Numbered from the stretch's first letter, positions 27,167 to 36,679 are shown. The stretch is DNA of 64,000 nucleotides from an uncultured Kineothrix sp. (GCA_910587275.1 CAJUMD010000005.1:1-64000); one strand, 5' to 3'. Numbers and translations are program-made. The notes: generated by a model not told the origin, from the sequence alone.

Positions 27167-28204
27167 CGTATGCGCGTTTTGAAAATCGTTTCCGCCGGCT
27201 GCACGCCCTAACAGTTTAAATTCCTCCAGGAAAATGCAGTTTTTCAACGTACCTTCCAAAATTCCTTCCAGACAGGTCCGGTAATCCATCCAAATGACCG
27301 ATTCGATTTCCGATTCCTGCAGGGTAAGGGCAGAGATATCCAAGGGTTTTTCATAAAGATAAACGGCGCTGTATTCGTTGTCGTGGAACGGTTTTCCCCC
27401 GAATTCCATGCGGACGTTGACCTGCCGGTAACCGAGGAAACGCAGGTCTTTGGGAGCGGCGGTGATGCCCAATTCTTCTTCCAGTTCGCGGAGGGCGGAT
27501 TCCATATAGCCGCATCCGGCGGGGATATGGCCGGCGGAGAATATATCATGGCATCCGGGATAGCTTTCCTTTGTCCCGGCGCGTTTTTGGAGCAGGACAT
27601 CGAAACTGCCGGCAGCGTTGGGGCGGGTAATCCATACATGGGCGGTACGGTGTCTGTTTCCGTAGCGGTGTACAAGGGAGCGTTCCCGGACTTTTCCGGT
27701 AGGGTTTCCTTTCCCGTCCACGAGGTCGAGGAGTTCCATGGGTTTGGCATTTAATACCGCTTCCTTTAAGATGTTTCCCTCGTATTTCAGTTTCAGGCAG
27801 AAAAAGGGAGCATTTTCTTTTATGAGCTCAAAGAAAATCAGGTCCCCTTCCCAAAGTTCCAAATCCGCCACGGCGTCCTTTTTTACCCATTCCAGCGTTC
27901 CCTCGCTACATTCTATTAACGTTCCGGTGAAACCGTCTGCCGTGTACAGGCACATGTGGTAGTCGGTGATTTCGTCGTACTGGAACGTGACGATACCGCG
28001 GAAGCGGAAAGAGGTCAGCGTCAGCCCCGTTTCTTCATAGGTCTCCCTTAACAGGCATTCGTCGGGGCTTTCCCCGCTTTCAAAATGTCCCCCGATGCCA
28101 ATCCATTTATCTTTGTTTATGTCTTTTTCTTTTTTTATCCGGTGGAGCATCAGGTAAGAGTCTTCTTTTTCGATATAGCAGAGTGTAGTCAGTGTCATGC
28201 GCAT
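27152..28204 (-). CDS. Two-domain Nudix hydrolase fusion
   Basis: A 350-residue protein with two Nudix domains. Domain 1 (about 1-150) has a canonical Nudix box, GHFESGESPDECLLRETYEE, and resembles MutT-type 8-oxo-dGTP hydrolases. Domain 2 (about 160-320) resembles the IDI/YfcD-like Nudix branch (ELLDLVDGKGNPTGKVRERS and SAGHIPAGCGYMESALRELE). Its box has Cys in place of the first Glu, but RELEEELGI is intact. ATG 28204 follows AAAGAGGAAT. The open frame upstream is not conserved in type. Substrates are unknown. Both domains may hydrolyse, or the second may have drifted. Confidence 0.82.
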   Translation of the reverse strand: MRMTLTTLCYIEKEDSYLMLHRIKKEKDINKDKWIGIGGHFESGESPDECLLRETYEETGLTLTSFRFRGIVTFQYDEITDYHMCLYTADGFTGTLIECSEGTLEWVKKDAVADLELWEGDLIFFELIKENAPFFCLKLKYEGNILKEAVLNAKPMELLDLVDGKGNPTGKVRERSLVHRYGNRHRTAHVWITRPNAAGSFDVLLQKRAGTKESYPGCHDIFSAGHIPAGCGYMESALRELEEELGITAAPKDLRFLGYRQVNVRMEFGGKPFHDNEYSAVYLYEKPLDISALTLQESEIESVIWMDYRTCLEGILEGTLKNCIFLEEFKLLGRAAGGNDFQNAHTLQQP

Positions 28205-28268
28205 ATTCCTCTTTCCGTGTAAAATTATGGATTTCCGGTAATACATTGGTTTGCGGATTCCGTGGATG

Positions 28269-28297
28269 ATTATACCATGACAATATATTTTGTGCAA
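28269..28297 (-). promoter_or_regulatory. Promoter of the Nudix fusion gene
   Basis: On the minus strand: TTGCAC (28297-28292), 17 bases, TATAAT (28274-28269), 65 bases before the start. Confidence 0.7.
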
Positions 28298-28421
28298 TTA
28301 GCGCCGGAAGCGAAAAGCAAAGGTAAAAATTACCTTAATAATTATTTCATCTCCGCTAATACTAACATCAAGATAAGTGATAAAGTTCCTGCTTAATCCG
28401 GATGCGGAAACGTGTTTGGGG

Positions 28422-28449
28422 TAAGCAATAAAAGAACGGAAATTGCTTA
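28422..28449 (+). other. Hairpin upstream of the SASP gene
   Basis: TAAGCAAT (28422-28429) and ATTGCTTA (28442-28449) form a perfect 8-bp inverted repeat with a 12-base loop, 52 bases before the SASP start. Its role is unknown. No clear SigG promoter could be assigned in 28300-28500. Confidence 0.35.
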
Positions 28450-28501
28450 TCTCAAATATAGATAGCGAAAGCTCGAAATTATAAATTGGAGGTGAAAGAA
28501 G

Positions 28502-28702
28502 ATGGCAAACAGCAAATCTAATAGAGTAGAAGTTCCTGAAGCTAAGGCAGCCATGGACCGTTTTAAGACTGAGGTCGCTTCTGAATTAGGTGTTAACCTG
28601 AAAGAAGGTTACAACGGTGATTTAACATCTAAGGAAGCCGGCTCTATCGGTGGCGAGATGGTTCGTCGGATGATTAAGAAGCAGGAAGAAGAAATGAAAT
28701 AA
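28502..28702 (+). CDS. Alpha/beta-type small acid-soluble spore protein
   Basis: A 66-residue SASP that coats and protects spore DNA and is degraded at germination by the GPR protease. The sequence has the family pattern: RVEVPEAKAAMDRFKTEVAS with the GPR cleavage region TEVASELGV (about 25-33), and GYNGDLTSKEAGSIGGEMV RRMI near the C-terminus. The start follows TGGAGGTGAAAG. Codon use is richer in T/A-ending codons than in neighbours, as expected of a very highly expressed gene. Confidence 0.95.
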   Translation: MANSKSNRVEVPEAKAAMDRFKTEVASELGVNLKEGYNGDLTSKEAGSIGGEMVRRMIKKQEEEMK

Positions 28703-28747
28703 GAACCGGAATAAAAACCGGAAATAGGAAATAACCGGCAACGGTTA

Positions 28748-28781
28748 AAAGGAGGATGTCCGACCAAGGGCATCCTCCTTT
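28748..28781. terminator. Bidirectional terminator between SASP and unknown gene
   Basis: AAAGGAGGATGTCC (28748-28761) pairs with GGGCATCCTCCTTT (28768-28781) with one G-U pair and a 6-base loop. T runs follow on both strands (TTT on plus, TTTT on minus). It separates the convergent SASP gene and the minus-strand gene ending at 28838. Confidence 0.7.
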
Positions 28782-28837
28782 GTGCGTTGTACGGAAGACA
28801 GACCAAAAAGCCTGTATAACGCACAGACCGCATAAAA

Positions 28838-29494
28838 CTATTTTAAAAGTTCCAGCATTAGTTTGCGGGCATCATGGAAGCCCATCTGATAAGCGGCAGC
28901 GCCATATTCGGAACCGGTGGCATTGGCGGCGGAAACTGCTTTGTCAACGGCTTTTTTCTGCTCGGCGCTTAAACCGCACTGATCCAGTTGGTTCATTTCC
29001 GCCTGATATTCCTTCCGGGCGTTTTGGTACTCCTCATTTTGGTTAAGCGCTTCTTCCAGCGAACTGAATTTGCGTTCCTCAAAAATCTGTTTCAGGATGC
29101 TGCTTTCTTCCGGCGCATCCCCGGTCTTGTTTTCCGCGGGGGTTGTGAGGGAGGCTATGTAGTTTTTCAAAACTTTTTCGATTCCTGCCGATTTCGGGCT
29201 GTAGTAGCCTTGGTCGAGGATTTTATATAACTGGAACCCTATCAGTACGCCCATCTGCAGGTAAACGTCGCTGTGGGTTACAACTAATTTGGATATGGCA
29301 TCCTGCAAATCTTCACTATTACGGTCTGCCGAAGGGAAAAGTTCTTCCAACCGGTCAAAAATTTCATGGTAAGATTTGTTAATCCTTTGCTCGAAAGAAT
29401 CCGTGATTTCGGACATGGGTTCGGAACCGTATAAGAAATAGGCGGCTATGCGGCTTAAATCGATTCGTTCGAGAACCTCTGTGAATTCAGTCAT
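28838..29494 (-). CDS. Unrecognised helical protein
   Basis: A 218-residue soluble protein I do not recognise. It is predicted mostly helical. The first 100 residues (EVLERIDLSRIAAYFLYGSE..., then HSDVYLQMGVLIGFQLYKIL) look like a helical bundle. A charged linker, TPAENKTGDAPEESS, follows. A C-terminal helix-rich part (about 130-218) has EEYQNARKEYQAEMNQLDQC and a short Ala/Gly-rich stretch. No signal peptide, membrane helix or catalytic motif is visible. ATG 29494 follows AAAGGAAGGTAAC. It converges on the SASP gene but has its own direction of transcription. Confidence 0.7.
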   Translation of the reverse strand: MTEFTEVLERIDLSRIAAYFLYGSEPMSEITDSFEQRINKSYHEIFDRLEELFPSADRNSEDLQDAISKLVVTHSDVYLQMGVLIGFQLYKILDQGYYSPKSAGIEKVLKNYIASLTTPAENKTGDAPEESSILKQIFEERKFSSLEEALNQNEEYQNARKEYQAEMNQLDQCGLSAEQKKAVDKAVSAANATGSEYGAAAYQMGFHDARKLMLELLK

Positions 29495-29797
29495 TTGTGT
29501 TACCTTCCTTTCTTTTGTGTGGTTTTCGTATTTTTATGTGTCCCTCTTTTGTCTCCTTTTTTTTGTTTGTTTGTAAATGGTTTTCTGTAAATCAGACTTA
29601 AGCTATACTAATATGCAATTCCGATAATATAATACACATATTTATGATGTCTGTAAAAATTATAACACAAGATAGAGGGGTTTGGTAGGGGGAATTTGAA
29701 AAAAATGTAAATATGAAGTTTTTGTGAAGGCATTGCGAACTTTTTAAATTCGTGATAGTTTATATAAAAAGAAAAAACATGGGAACAGGAGAATGGT
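29495..29797. other. Divergent intergenic region
   Basis: About 300 A+T-rich bases between two divergent genes. It holds T-rich tracts (29515-29580) and several TATAAT-like sequences (for example around 29636), so promoters for both sides are likely. I could not fix a convincing -35/-10 pair. No gene or RNA is recognised. Confidence 0.5.
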
Positions 29798-31192
29798 ATG
29801 AGATTGCCGGAAGAAAACGAGTACAGTAATTCTGGTCTGTTTATGAAATATATGGCGGTGGGAGTCGGTCTTTGTCTGCTGCTGATTGTGGGGACGGTTA
29901 TTTGGACCAACAAAGCCGGGGAAGCGAAGAAACGCAAAGAAGCGCAGGAAAGCCAGGTGCTGGTGCTGGAACACGGGGAAGATACGGCAGGCAGCGGACA
30001 GACCGGGAACAGCCAAAACGAAAATGCAGGTACCAAAACCGCTGCGGGCGGGAATTCCGGGAACGGACAGGGCGGAACCGCACAGACGGGAAATACGGCG
30101 GCAAACGTTCCGGGGACGGATGCTTCCGTGAAACCTTCTGCCAACGGTCCGGTGATGAATTTTAACGGGACGAAACCGCTGGAGGAGGTGGAACGCCTTT
30201 ATGCGGAAAATAAACTGGTAGCATCGGATTTGGATTTTTGGGATATGTATCCGAAAAATACGCCGTCCGGTATGGGCGGCGCGGCTGCAGGGACGGCAGG
30301 GAATGCGGCAGGCAGCCAAAACGGGGGAGAAAACGGCAGTTCGGACGGGGAACCTTATGCACGGTATGACGAGGAAGCGGAGCGGGAAGCGCGCAAAGAG
30401 GAGGAGAAGGAGGAACAGGACCCTTCCAGGGACGGCAAGCATACGAAGGTGACGCTTGCAAACGGCGAGGAGGAATGGGTGCTGATCAATCCTTATTTGG
30501 AGAAAAATACTTATGACTATACCAAACTAAAGATGAAAAATGATTTGGCGTCTTATGCGGACGGCAATACTTTTTCCTATGTGGGTGCGGACCTGTCCAA
30601 ATACAACGGGGAAGTGGATTTCGTAACGCTAAAGCAGTCGGGGGTTTCCTTTGTGATGCTCCGGCTTGGAATGCGCGGGTATGGAAGCGGAGAGATAATG
30701 CTGGATGAGAAGTTTACGGATTATATCACGAAAGCGTCCGAAGCGGGGCTGGACATCGGCATATATTTCTATTCCCAGGCATTGACGGAGGAGGAAGCCG
30801 CAGAGGAAGCGAATTTCGTCATTCAGAACCTTGCCAATTACCAGGTTACCATTACCTATCCGGTGGCATTTGACATGGAATACGTTCCCAACGACACGGC
30901 GCGGGTGGAGGCGTTAAACCGGGAGGAGAAAACGAAGGTGGCAAAGGTTTTCCTCGATACGGTTAAAAATGCGGGCTACAAGCCCATGGTGTACGGCACG
31001 AAGGAATGGCTGCTTAAGCAGGTGGATTTAACAAAGCTGACGGATTATGACATATGGCTCTCCCAGCAGGAGGAAGCGCCGGATTACCCGTACAAGTTCC
31101 AAATATGGCAGTACACGCGGGAAGGAAGCCTGGCGGGGGCGGATGGGGATGTACATCTGAACATCAGCTTTGTGGACTATTCGGAAAAATAG
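29798..31192 (+). CDS. Membrane-anchored GH25 lysozyme-like protein
   Basis: A 464-residue protein with one N-terminal membrane helix (YMAVGVGLCLLLIVGTVIW, about 18-36) and long low-complexity linkers rich in Gly, Asn, Thr and Ala (about 60-115 and 155-185), then charged residues. The C-terminal GH25 domain (about 258-464) starts YVGADLSKYNGEVDF, and FDMEYVPND (about 358) carries the acidic pair typical of GH25 muramidases. The domain should hydrolyse peptidoglycan on the outer side of the membrane. Its 3' end overlaps the convergent AP2 gene by 29 bases. Confidence 0.85.
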   Translation: MRLPEENEYSNSGLFMKYMAVGVGLCLLLIVGTVIWTNKAGEAKKRKEAQESQVLVLEHGEDTAGSGQTGNSQNENAGTKTAAGGNSGNGQGGTAQTGNTAANVPGTDASVKPSANGPVMNFNGTKPLEEVERLYAENKLVASDLDFWDMYPKNTPSGMGGAAAGTAGNAAGSQNGGENGSSDGEPYARYDEEAEREARKEEEKEEQDPSRDGKHTKVTLANGEEEWVLINPYLEKNTYDYTKLKMKNDLASYADGNTFSYVGADLSKYNGEVDFVTLKQSGVSFVMLRLGMRGYGSGEIMLDEKFTDYITKASEAGLDIGIYFYSQALTEEEAAEEANFVIQNLANYQVTITYPVAFDMEYVPNDTARVEALNREEKTKVAKVFLDTVKNAGYKPMVYGTKEWLLKQVDLTKLTDYDIWLSQQEEAPDYPYKFQIWQYTREGSLAGADGDVHLNISFVDYSEK

Positions 31193-31988
31193 CATAAATC
31201 TTAGGCGACAGCTTAAGGCGTGAATAAATATCGGCATATGCCGCAGGCGAAAGCCCTTCGATGTAATTGAGGGGAAAATTGCGGTTTATGCCGTTTTTTT
31301 TCAGTACGTCCACCGCCTTATTGTAGGCGATGGCGGCTTCTTCTTCGGTGTCGTAAGTTCCCACCACATAATTGCTGCAGACATGAATCCGGACTTTATA
31401 ACAAAATTCCTGGCTGCCGGTTCCGGCAGAGCGCGGGATGCGGGTGATGCCATGGAACCGGTTTAGGATTTCAATGTTTTCATAACGGAAATCCGTAGAA
31501 TCACCATTGATGAAACGGTAATCTTTTTCCTGTACCGCATAATTTTTCACCCCGTACCGGTTCAGGATGCTAAACTGCATTCCGTAATCGTTTACAAAAA
31601 GATGTCCTCCCCGGCGCATGATTTTTTTCGTGGAATAATAGAACAGGTCATCAATATCAAATTTTAATGCCTGCGCAGGCTCCATATAATAAAGGAAAAA
31701 CTTTTTTTTCAGGTAAATCGGGGTCGGGAAATAAATTCCGTTATCCCGGAAATTCAACAGACTGACCCATTTTCCAAAAGAGAGCGGTGAGGAAGGCGGA
31801 TAATCCCCGATGGTCAAATCCGCGTTTTCCGCCGCCATCCGTGCGTCCTCATAAGCACGGTGCGCTGTCTGCGCATCCCCAAAACTTCCCAGGCTGATAT
31901 GTTTTTTCTTAAACGTGATGGAAGCCCGGTAGTAAACGGAATGATCCTTTTTCTTTGCAACATAAACTCCTGTCAGCCGATGATTCAT
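31164..31988 (-). CDS. AP2-domain protein with degenerate HNH core
   Basis: A 274-residue protein. Residues 4-55 (GVYVAKKKDHSVYYRASITF...SLGSFGDAQTAHRAYEDAR) and 196-255 (CYKVRIHVCSNYVVGTYDTE...AAIAYNKAV) look like AP2/ERF-type DNA-binding folds. Between them, KDYRFINGDSTDFRYENIEI (156-175) reads like the HNH nuclease core seen in phage and intron AP2-HNH endonucleases. The paired histidines are replaced by Tyr-Arg, so cleavage is unlikely. A role as a domesticated DNA-binding protein is inference. ATG 31988 follows AAAGGATGTGG, and the frame upstream to 32102 spans the promoter. Confidence 0.72.
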   Translation of the reverse strand: MNHRLTGVYVAKKKDHSVYYRASITFKKKHISLGSFGDAQTAHRAYEDARMAAENADLTIGDYPPSSPLSFGKWVSLLNFRDNGIYFPTPIYLKKKFFLYYMEPAQALKFDIDDLFYYSTKKIMRRGGHLFVNDYGMQFSILNRYGVKNYAVQEKDYRFINGDSTDFRYENIEILNRFHGITRIPRSAGTGSQEFCYKVRIHVCSNYVVGTYDTEEEAAIAYNKAVDVLKKNGINRNFPLNYIEGLSPAAYADIYSRLKLSPKIYAIFPNSPQS

Positions 31989-32084
31989 AGCCACATCCTT
32001 TCTTACGGTTCTTTTTTCCGCCGTTTTCCGCATCCGTGTCGGAATGACACGCAAAAACGCAGGCTGCGTCGTAATTTTACCATG

Positions 32085-32113
32085 ATTATACCATTTCGCC
32101 AAAAAGAATACAA
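32085..32113 (-). promoter_or_regulatory. Promoter of the AP2/HNH-like gene
   Basis: On the minus strand: TTGTAT (32113-32108), 17 bases, TATAAT (32090-32085), about 97 bases before ATG 31988. It supports the shorter start for that gene. Confidence 0.7.
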
Positions 32114-32259
32114 ATTTAGAAATATTTTAGATATAATTTTGGGACTTCCTGTATAAAATATTAAAGAAGTATTACATTTGTGTGACATTGAGACAGGAAA
32201 TTGGCGTCGGAATGTTGGAATCCGGCAGCCAAAATCGGAAATGGGAAAAGGATGGTAAC

Positions 32260-32886
32260 ATGTACACGTATAAAAAGAATATAATGATACTGCTTCTCTG
32301 CAACATGATTTTGCTGGTGTCGTGGTTAAACGTAAAGGAACTTCAGGTAAACCGCGTGGCATCCACGCAGGCATTCCAAATGCAGTTTTTGGAAGACTGT
32401 GCCGAGTTGGACGAGTCCAGTTTTATCGGGATGGTTGCCGAAGCGTCTTCGGGGCAAAGGGTCGTAGACTACAATGTACTGGAGCGGGAAGCAAAGTATA
32501 ACCTGTCGGAAGAAGATTACCAGGTGCTTTTGCAGATTGTGGAAGCCGAGGCGGGATGTGAGGACATCAAAGGCAAGATGCTGGTGGCAGGGGTCGTTAT
32601 GAACCGTGTGGAAAGCAGCCAGTTCCCCGATACCGTCAAGGAAGTCGTCTATCAGAAGGAACACGGCGTGGCGCAGTTTTCGCCGGTGGCAAACGGAAGG
32701 CTGGGGCGGACGGACATAAGCGACGAAACAAAGGAAGCCGTAAAAAGAGTGCTTTACGGGGAAGATATTACAGAAGGGGCACTGTATTTTGCTTCGCGCA
32801 AATACGCGGACCCGGAGCTGATGAAATGGTTTGATAACAGCCTTACTTTGCTGTTTTCTTATGGAGGGCATGAATTTTTCCTGTGA
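32260..32886 (+). CDS. SleB-like cell wall hydrolase
   Basis: A protein of 208 residues with an N-terminal membrane or signal helix (NIMILLLCNMILLVSWL). The C-terminal SleB/CwlJ-type hydrolase domain (about 90-208) begins LLQIVEAEAGCEDIKGKMLV, with the conserved catalytic-type Glu, and has FSPVANGRLGRTDISDE and ALYFASRK. In spores SleB is a cortex-lytic transglycosylase of germination. Related proteins also act in vegetative cells, so the role is not certain. ATG 32260 follows AAAAGGATGGTAAC. The frame is open to 32182. Confidence 0.85.
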   Translation: MYTYKKNIMILLLCNMILLVSWLNVKELQVNRVASTQAFQMQFLEDCAELDESSFIGMVAEASSGQRVVDYNVLEREAKYNLSEEDYQVLLQIVEAEAGCEDIKGKMLVAGVVMNRVESSQFPDTVKEVVYQKEHGVAQFSPVANGRLGRTDISDETKEAVKRVLYGEDITEGALYFASRKYADPELMKWFDNSLTLLFSYGGHEFFL

Positions 32887-32917
32887 TTGGATTGGGGAGC
32901 CGGACAAAGAAATCGAA

Positions 32918-32946
32918 TTGACTTATAAAAATATCTGTTATATACT
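32918..32946 (+). promoter_or_regulatory. Promoter of the purine operon
   Basis: TTGACT (32918-32923), 17 bases, TATACT (32941-32946), 60 bases before purC. It is a strong vegetative promoter. The short leader leaves no room for a purine riboswitch. Confidence 0.8.
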
Positions 32947-33005
32947 TCAAAGTGACAGGATTTTGCTTGAATCATCTTTTGCCGGCAGGCGGAACGGAGG
33001 AAAAT

Positions 33006-33710
<705 letters not shown>

Positions 33711-33715
33711 CGCAT

Positions 33716-35164
33716 ATGGAATATACGGAGCGGATGGAAACGAACGGGACGGACAGGCTGAGGGAAGAATGCGGTGTTTTCGGCATGTATGATTTTTCCG
33801 GCGGGGACGTGGCATCTACCATTTATTATGGGTTGTTTGCGCTCCAGCACAGGGGACAGGAGAGCTGCGGCATCGCGGTCAGCGATACGAACGGACCGAA
33901 AGGGAAAGTGGTAAGCGCCAAGGATATGGGGCTTTTGAACGAAGTCTTTACGCCGGAGCTTTTGGATACGTTAAAGGGTGACATCGGCGTTGGGCATGTG
34001 CGTTATTCCACGGCGGGAAGCAGCACGAGGGAAAATGCCCAGCCCTTGGTATTAAACTATGTGAAAGGGACTTTGGGGCTTGCCCATAACGGCAACCTGA
34101 TTAACGCGCCAGAGCTGCGGCACGAACTGGAATATACGGGGGCGATTTTCCAGACCACCATTGATTCGGAGGTCATTGCCTACCATATTGCCAGGGAACG
34201 TCTGAATTCCGCCACCGTGGAGGAAGCGGTGGGACGTGCCATGCGGAAGATCAAGGGCGCTTATTCACTGATTGTGATGTCGCCGAGAAAACTGATTGGG
34301 GCGAGGGACCCTTTTGGCTTTAAACCGCTCTGCATCGGGAAAAGGGACAATGCCTATTTTTTGGCTTCGGAGACCTGCGCTTTGGATACAGTGGGCGCGC
34401 AGTACGTCAGGGACGTACTGCCGGGGGAAATCGTGACGATTTCGCCGGAAAAGGGGATAGAGTCCGACCGCTCCCTTTGTATCCCGGAAGAAAAACATGC
34501 CAGGTGCATTTTTGAATATATTTATTTTGCAAGGCCGGACAGTTACATTGACGGTGTCAGCGTATATAATGCGCGGATTTTAGCGGGCAGGTTTCTTGCC
34601 ATGGATTCGCCTGTGGAGGCGGATTTGGTGGTGGGCGTGCCGGAATCGGGCAACTGTGCGGCACTCGGGTATTCGCTGCAGTCGGGCATCCCTTACGGGC
34701 AGGCATTTGTGAAGAATACATACGTGGGGCGCACGTTCATAAAACCCAAACAGAAAAGCAGGGAGAGCAGTGTGCGCGTGAAACTGAATGTGCTGCGGGA
34801 AGCCGTGGAAGGAAAGCGGATTGTCATGATTGACGATTCCATCGTGCGGGGGACGACTTCCGGCCGTATCGTGCATATGCTGCGGGAAGCGGGGGCGGAA
34901 GAAGTGCATATGCGGATTAGCTCCCCGCCTTTTTTGTGGCCCTGTTATTTCGGTACGGATGTACCGGCAAAGGAGCAGCTCATTGCCCACGGGCGTACCG
35001 TGGAGGAAATCTGCGGCATGATAGGAGCCGACTCTTTGGCTTATCTGAAAGAAGAACGGCTGGGGGAAATGGCGGGCGGTCTTGGCATCTGCAGGGGATG
35101 TTTTAACGGCAGGTATCCCATGGAACCGCCGGCAGGGGATATCCGAGGGGATTATGAGCGGTAA
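33716..35164 (+). CDS. purF: Amidophosphoribosyltransferase
   Basis: Catalyses the committed step of purine synthesis, transferring glutamine amide N to PRPP. The 482-residue product has a propeptide of about 18 residues before the N-terminal nucleophile in EECGVFGMYD (Cys19). It also has HRGQESCGIAV and the PRPP loop IVMIDDSIVRGTTSGRI (about 370). Cysteines matching the four [4Fe-4S] ligands of the Bacillus enzyme are visible: ARCIFEYIYF, WPCYFGTD and GICRGCFNGR. This is therefore the oxygen-sensitive, cluster-bearing type. It lies 5 bases after purC. Confidence 0.97.
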   Translation: MEYTERMETNGTDRLREECGVFGMYDFSGGDVASTIYYGLFALQHRGQESCGIAVSDTNGPKGKVVSAKDMGLLNEVFTPELLDTLKGDIGVGHVRYSTAGSSTRENAQPLVLNYVKGTLGLAHNGNLINAPELRHELEYTGAIFQTTIDSEVIAYHIARERLNSATVEEAVGRAMRKIKGAYSLIVMSPRKLIGARDPFGFKPLCIGKRDNAYFLASETCALDTVGAQYVRDVLPGEIVTISPEKGIESDRSLCIPEEKHARCIFEYIYFARPDSYIDGVSVYNARILAGRFLAMDSPVEADLVVGVPESGNCAALGYSLQSGIPYGQAFVKNTYVGRTFIKPKQKSRESSVRVKLNVLREAVEGKRIVMIDDSIVRGTTSGRIVHMLREAGAEEVHMRISSPPFLWPCYFGTDVPAKEQLIAHGRTVEEICGMIGADSLAYLKEERLGEMAGGLGICRGCFNGRYPMEPPAGDIRGDYER

Positions 35165-35245
35165 GGAACGGCGGAACTATTCATGAAAATTTATGAAAAA
35201 TGCATGAAAACCGTAAAAAACCGTGAAATCAGAGAGGAGAGGTTT

Positions 35246-36679
35246 ATGAGTACAGACAGATATCAGAGTCCGCTTTCGGAACGATATGCCAGCAGGGAAA
35301 TGCAGTATATCTTTTCGCCGGACATGAAGTTCCGTACATGGAGGAAATTGTGGATTGCCCTGGCGGAGACGGAAAAGGAACTGGGGCTTCCTATTACGCA
35401 GGAGCAGATTGACGAGTTAAAAGCAAATGCGGAGGATATTAATTACGATGTGGCAAAGGCGAGGGAGAAGGAAGTCCGCCATGATGTCATGAGTCATGTG
35501 TATGCATACGGGGTACAGTGTCCGAAAGCGAAAGGTATCATCCATTTGGGTGCCACATCCTGCTATGTGGGTGACAACACGGATATCATCGTAATGACGG
35601 AAGCGCTTAAGCTGGTGAAAAAGAAACTGGTGAATGTGATGAAGGAACTTGCCGATTTTGCGGAGGAATACAAGGCGCAGCCAACGCTTGCTTTTACCCA
35701 TTTCCAACCGGCGCAGCCAACTACTGTGGGAAAGAGGGCGACGCTTTGGCTGCAGGAGTTCTTCCTTGATTTGGAGGATTTGGAGCATGTGCTTTCCCAT
35801 ATGAAACTTTTGGGCTCTAAGGGAACCACGGGAACGCAGGCTTCTTTTTTGGAGCTTTTTGACGGGAATCAGGAAACCATCGATAAGATAGACCCGATGA
35901 TTGCGGAAAAAATGGGCTTTGCGGAATGTTATCCGGTGTCGGGCCAGACGTATTCCCGCAAGGTGGATACGAGGGTCGTAAACGTACTGGCAGGCATTGC
36001 GGCAAGCGCCCATAAGATGTCCAATGATATCCGGCTGCTCCAGCATTTGAAGGAAGTGGAGGAACCGTTTGAAAAGAGCCAGATCGGGTCTTCCGCCATG
36101 GCGTATAAGCGCAATCCCATGCGGAGCGAAAGGATTGCTTCCCTTTCCCGTTATGTGATGGCGGATGCGCTAAATCCCGCCATTACTTCGGCAACCCAGT
36201 GGTTTGAGCGGACGTTGGATGATTCGGCGAACAAAAGGCTCTCCATACCGGAAGGCTTCCTTGCCGTGGACGGCATCCTGGATTTGTGCCTGAACGTGGT
36301 GGACGGTTTGGTGGTTTACCCGAAAGTCATCGAGAAACGGCTGATGAGTGAGCTGCCGTTTATGGCAACGGAGAATATCATGATGGATGCGGTAAAGGCA
36401 GGGGGGGACAGGCAGGAACTGCATGAGAAAATCCGCACACTTTCCATGGAAGCTGGAAGGAATGTGAAAGTGGAAGGAAAGGACAATAATTTACTGGAAT
36501 TGATTGCGGCAGACCCTGCGTTTAACATGACCCTGGAGGACCTGCAAAAGACCATGGACCCGTCTAAATACGTAGGGCGTTCCAAGGAGCAGGTGGAGGC
36601 ATTTCTTTCCGGTATCATCCGTCCCCTGTTGGAGAAGCATAAGGAACTGCTTGGCGTGAAAGCGGAGATTAACGTATAG
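35246..36679 (+). CDS. purB: Adenylosuccinate lyase
   Basis: Cleaves SAICAR and adenylosuccinate with release of fumarate, two steps of purine synthesis. It is 477 residues, with the fumarase/aspartase signature GSSAMAYKRNPMRSE (about 286-300) and the Ser loop in it. The start MSTDRYQSPLSERYASREM follows GAGAGGAGAGGTTT. The frame is open upstream to 35183 without family similarity. It sits between the two purF-type genes. Confidence 0.96.
   Translation: MSTDRYQSPLSERYASREMQYIFSPDMKFRTWRKLWIALAETEKELGLPITQEQIDELKANAEDINYDVAKAREKEVRHDVMSHVYAYGVQCPKAKGIIHLGATSCYVGDNTDIIVMTEALKLVKKKLVNVMKELADFAEEYKAQPTLAFTHFQPAQPTTVGKRATLWLQEFFLDLEDLEHVLSHMKLLGSKGTTGTQASFLELFDGNQETIDKIDPMIAEKMGFAECYPVSGQTYSRKVDTRVVNVLAGIAASAHKMSNDIRLLQHLKEVEEPFEKSQIGSSAMAYKRNPMRSERIASLSRYVMADALNPAITSATQWFERTLDDSANKRLSIPEGFLAVDGILDLCLNVVDGLVVYPKVIEKRLMSELPFMATENIMMDAVKAGGDRQELHEKIRTLSMEAGRNVKVEGKDNNLLELIAADPAFNMTLEDLQKTMDPSKYVGRSKEQVEAFLSGIIRPLLEKHKELLGVKAEINV

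Noticed and set aside
28756..29046. Plus-strand frame opposite the unknown helical gene
   Set aside because: It begins inside the bidirectional terminator and runs antisense to a better supported gene.
32947..33005. Purine riboswitch in the purC leader
   Set aside because: The leader is only about 60 bases and shows none of the conserved three-way junction sequences.
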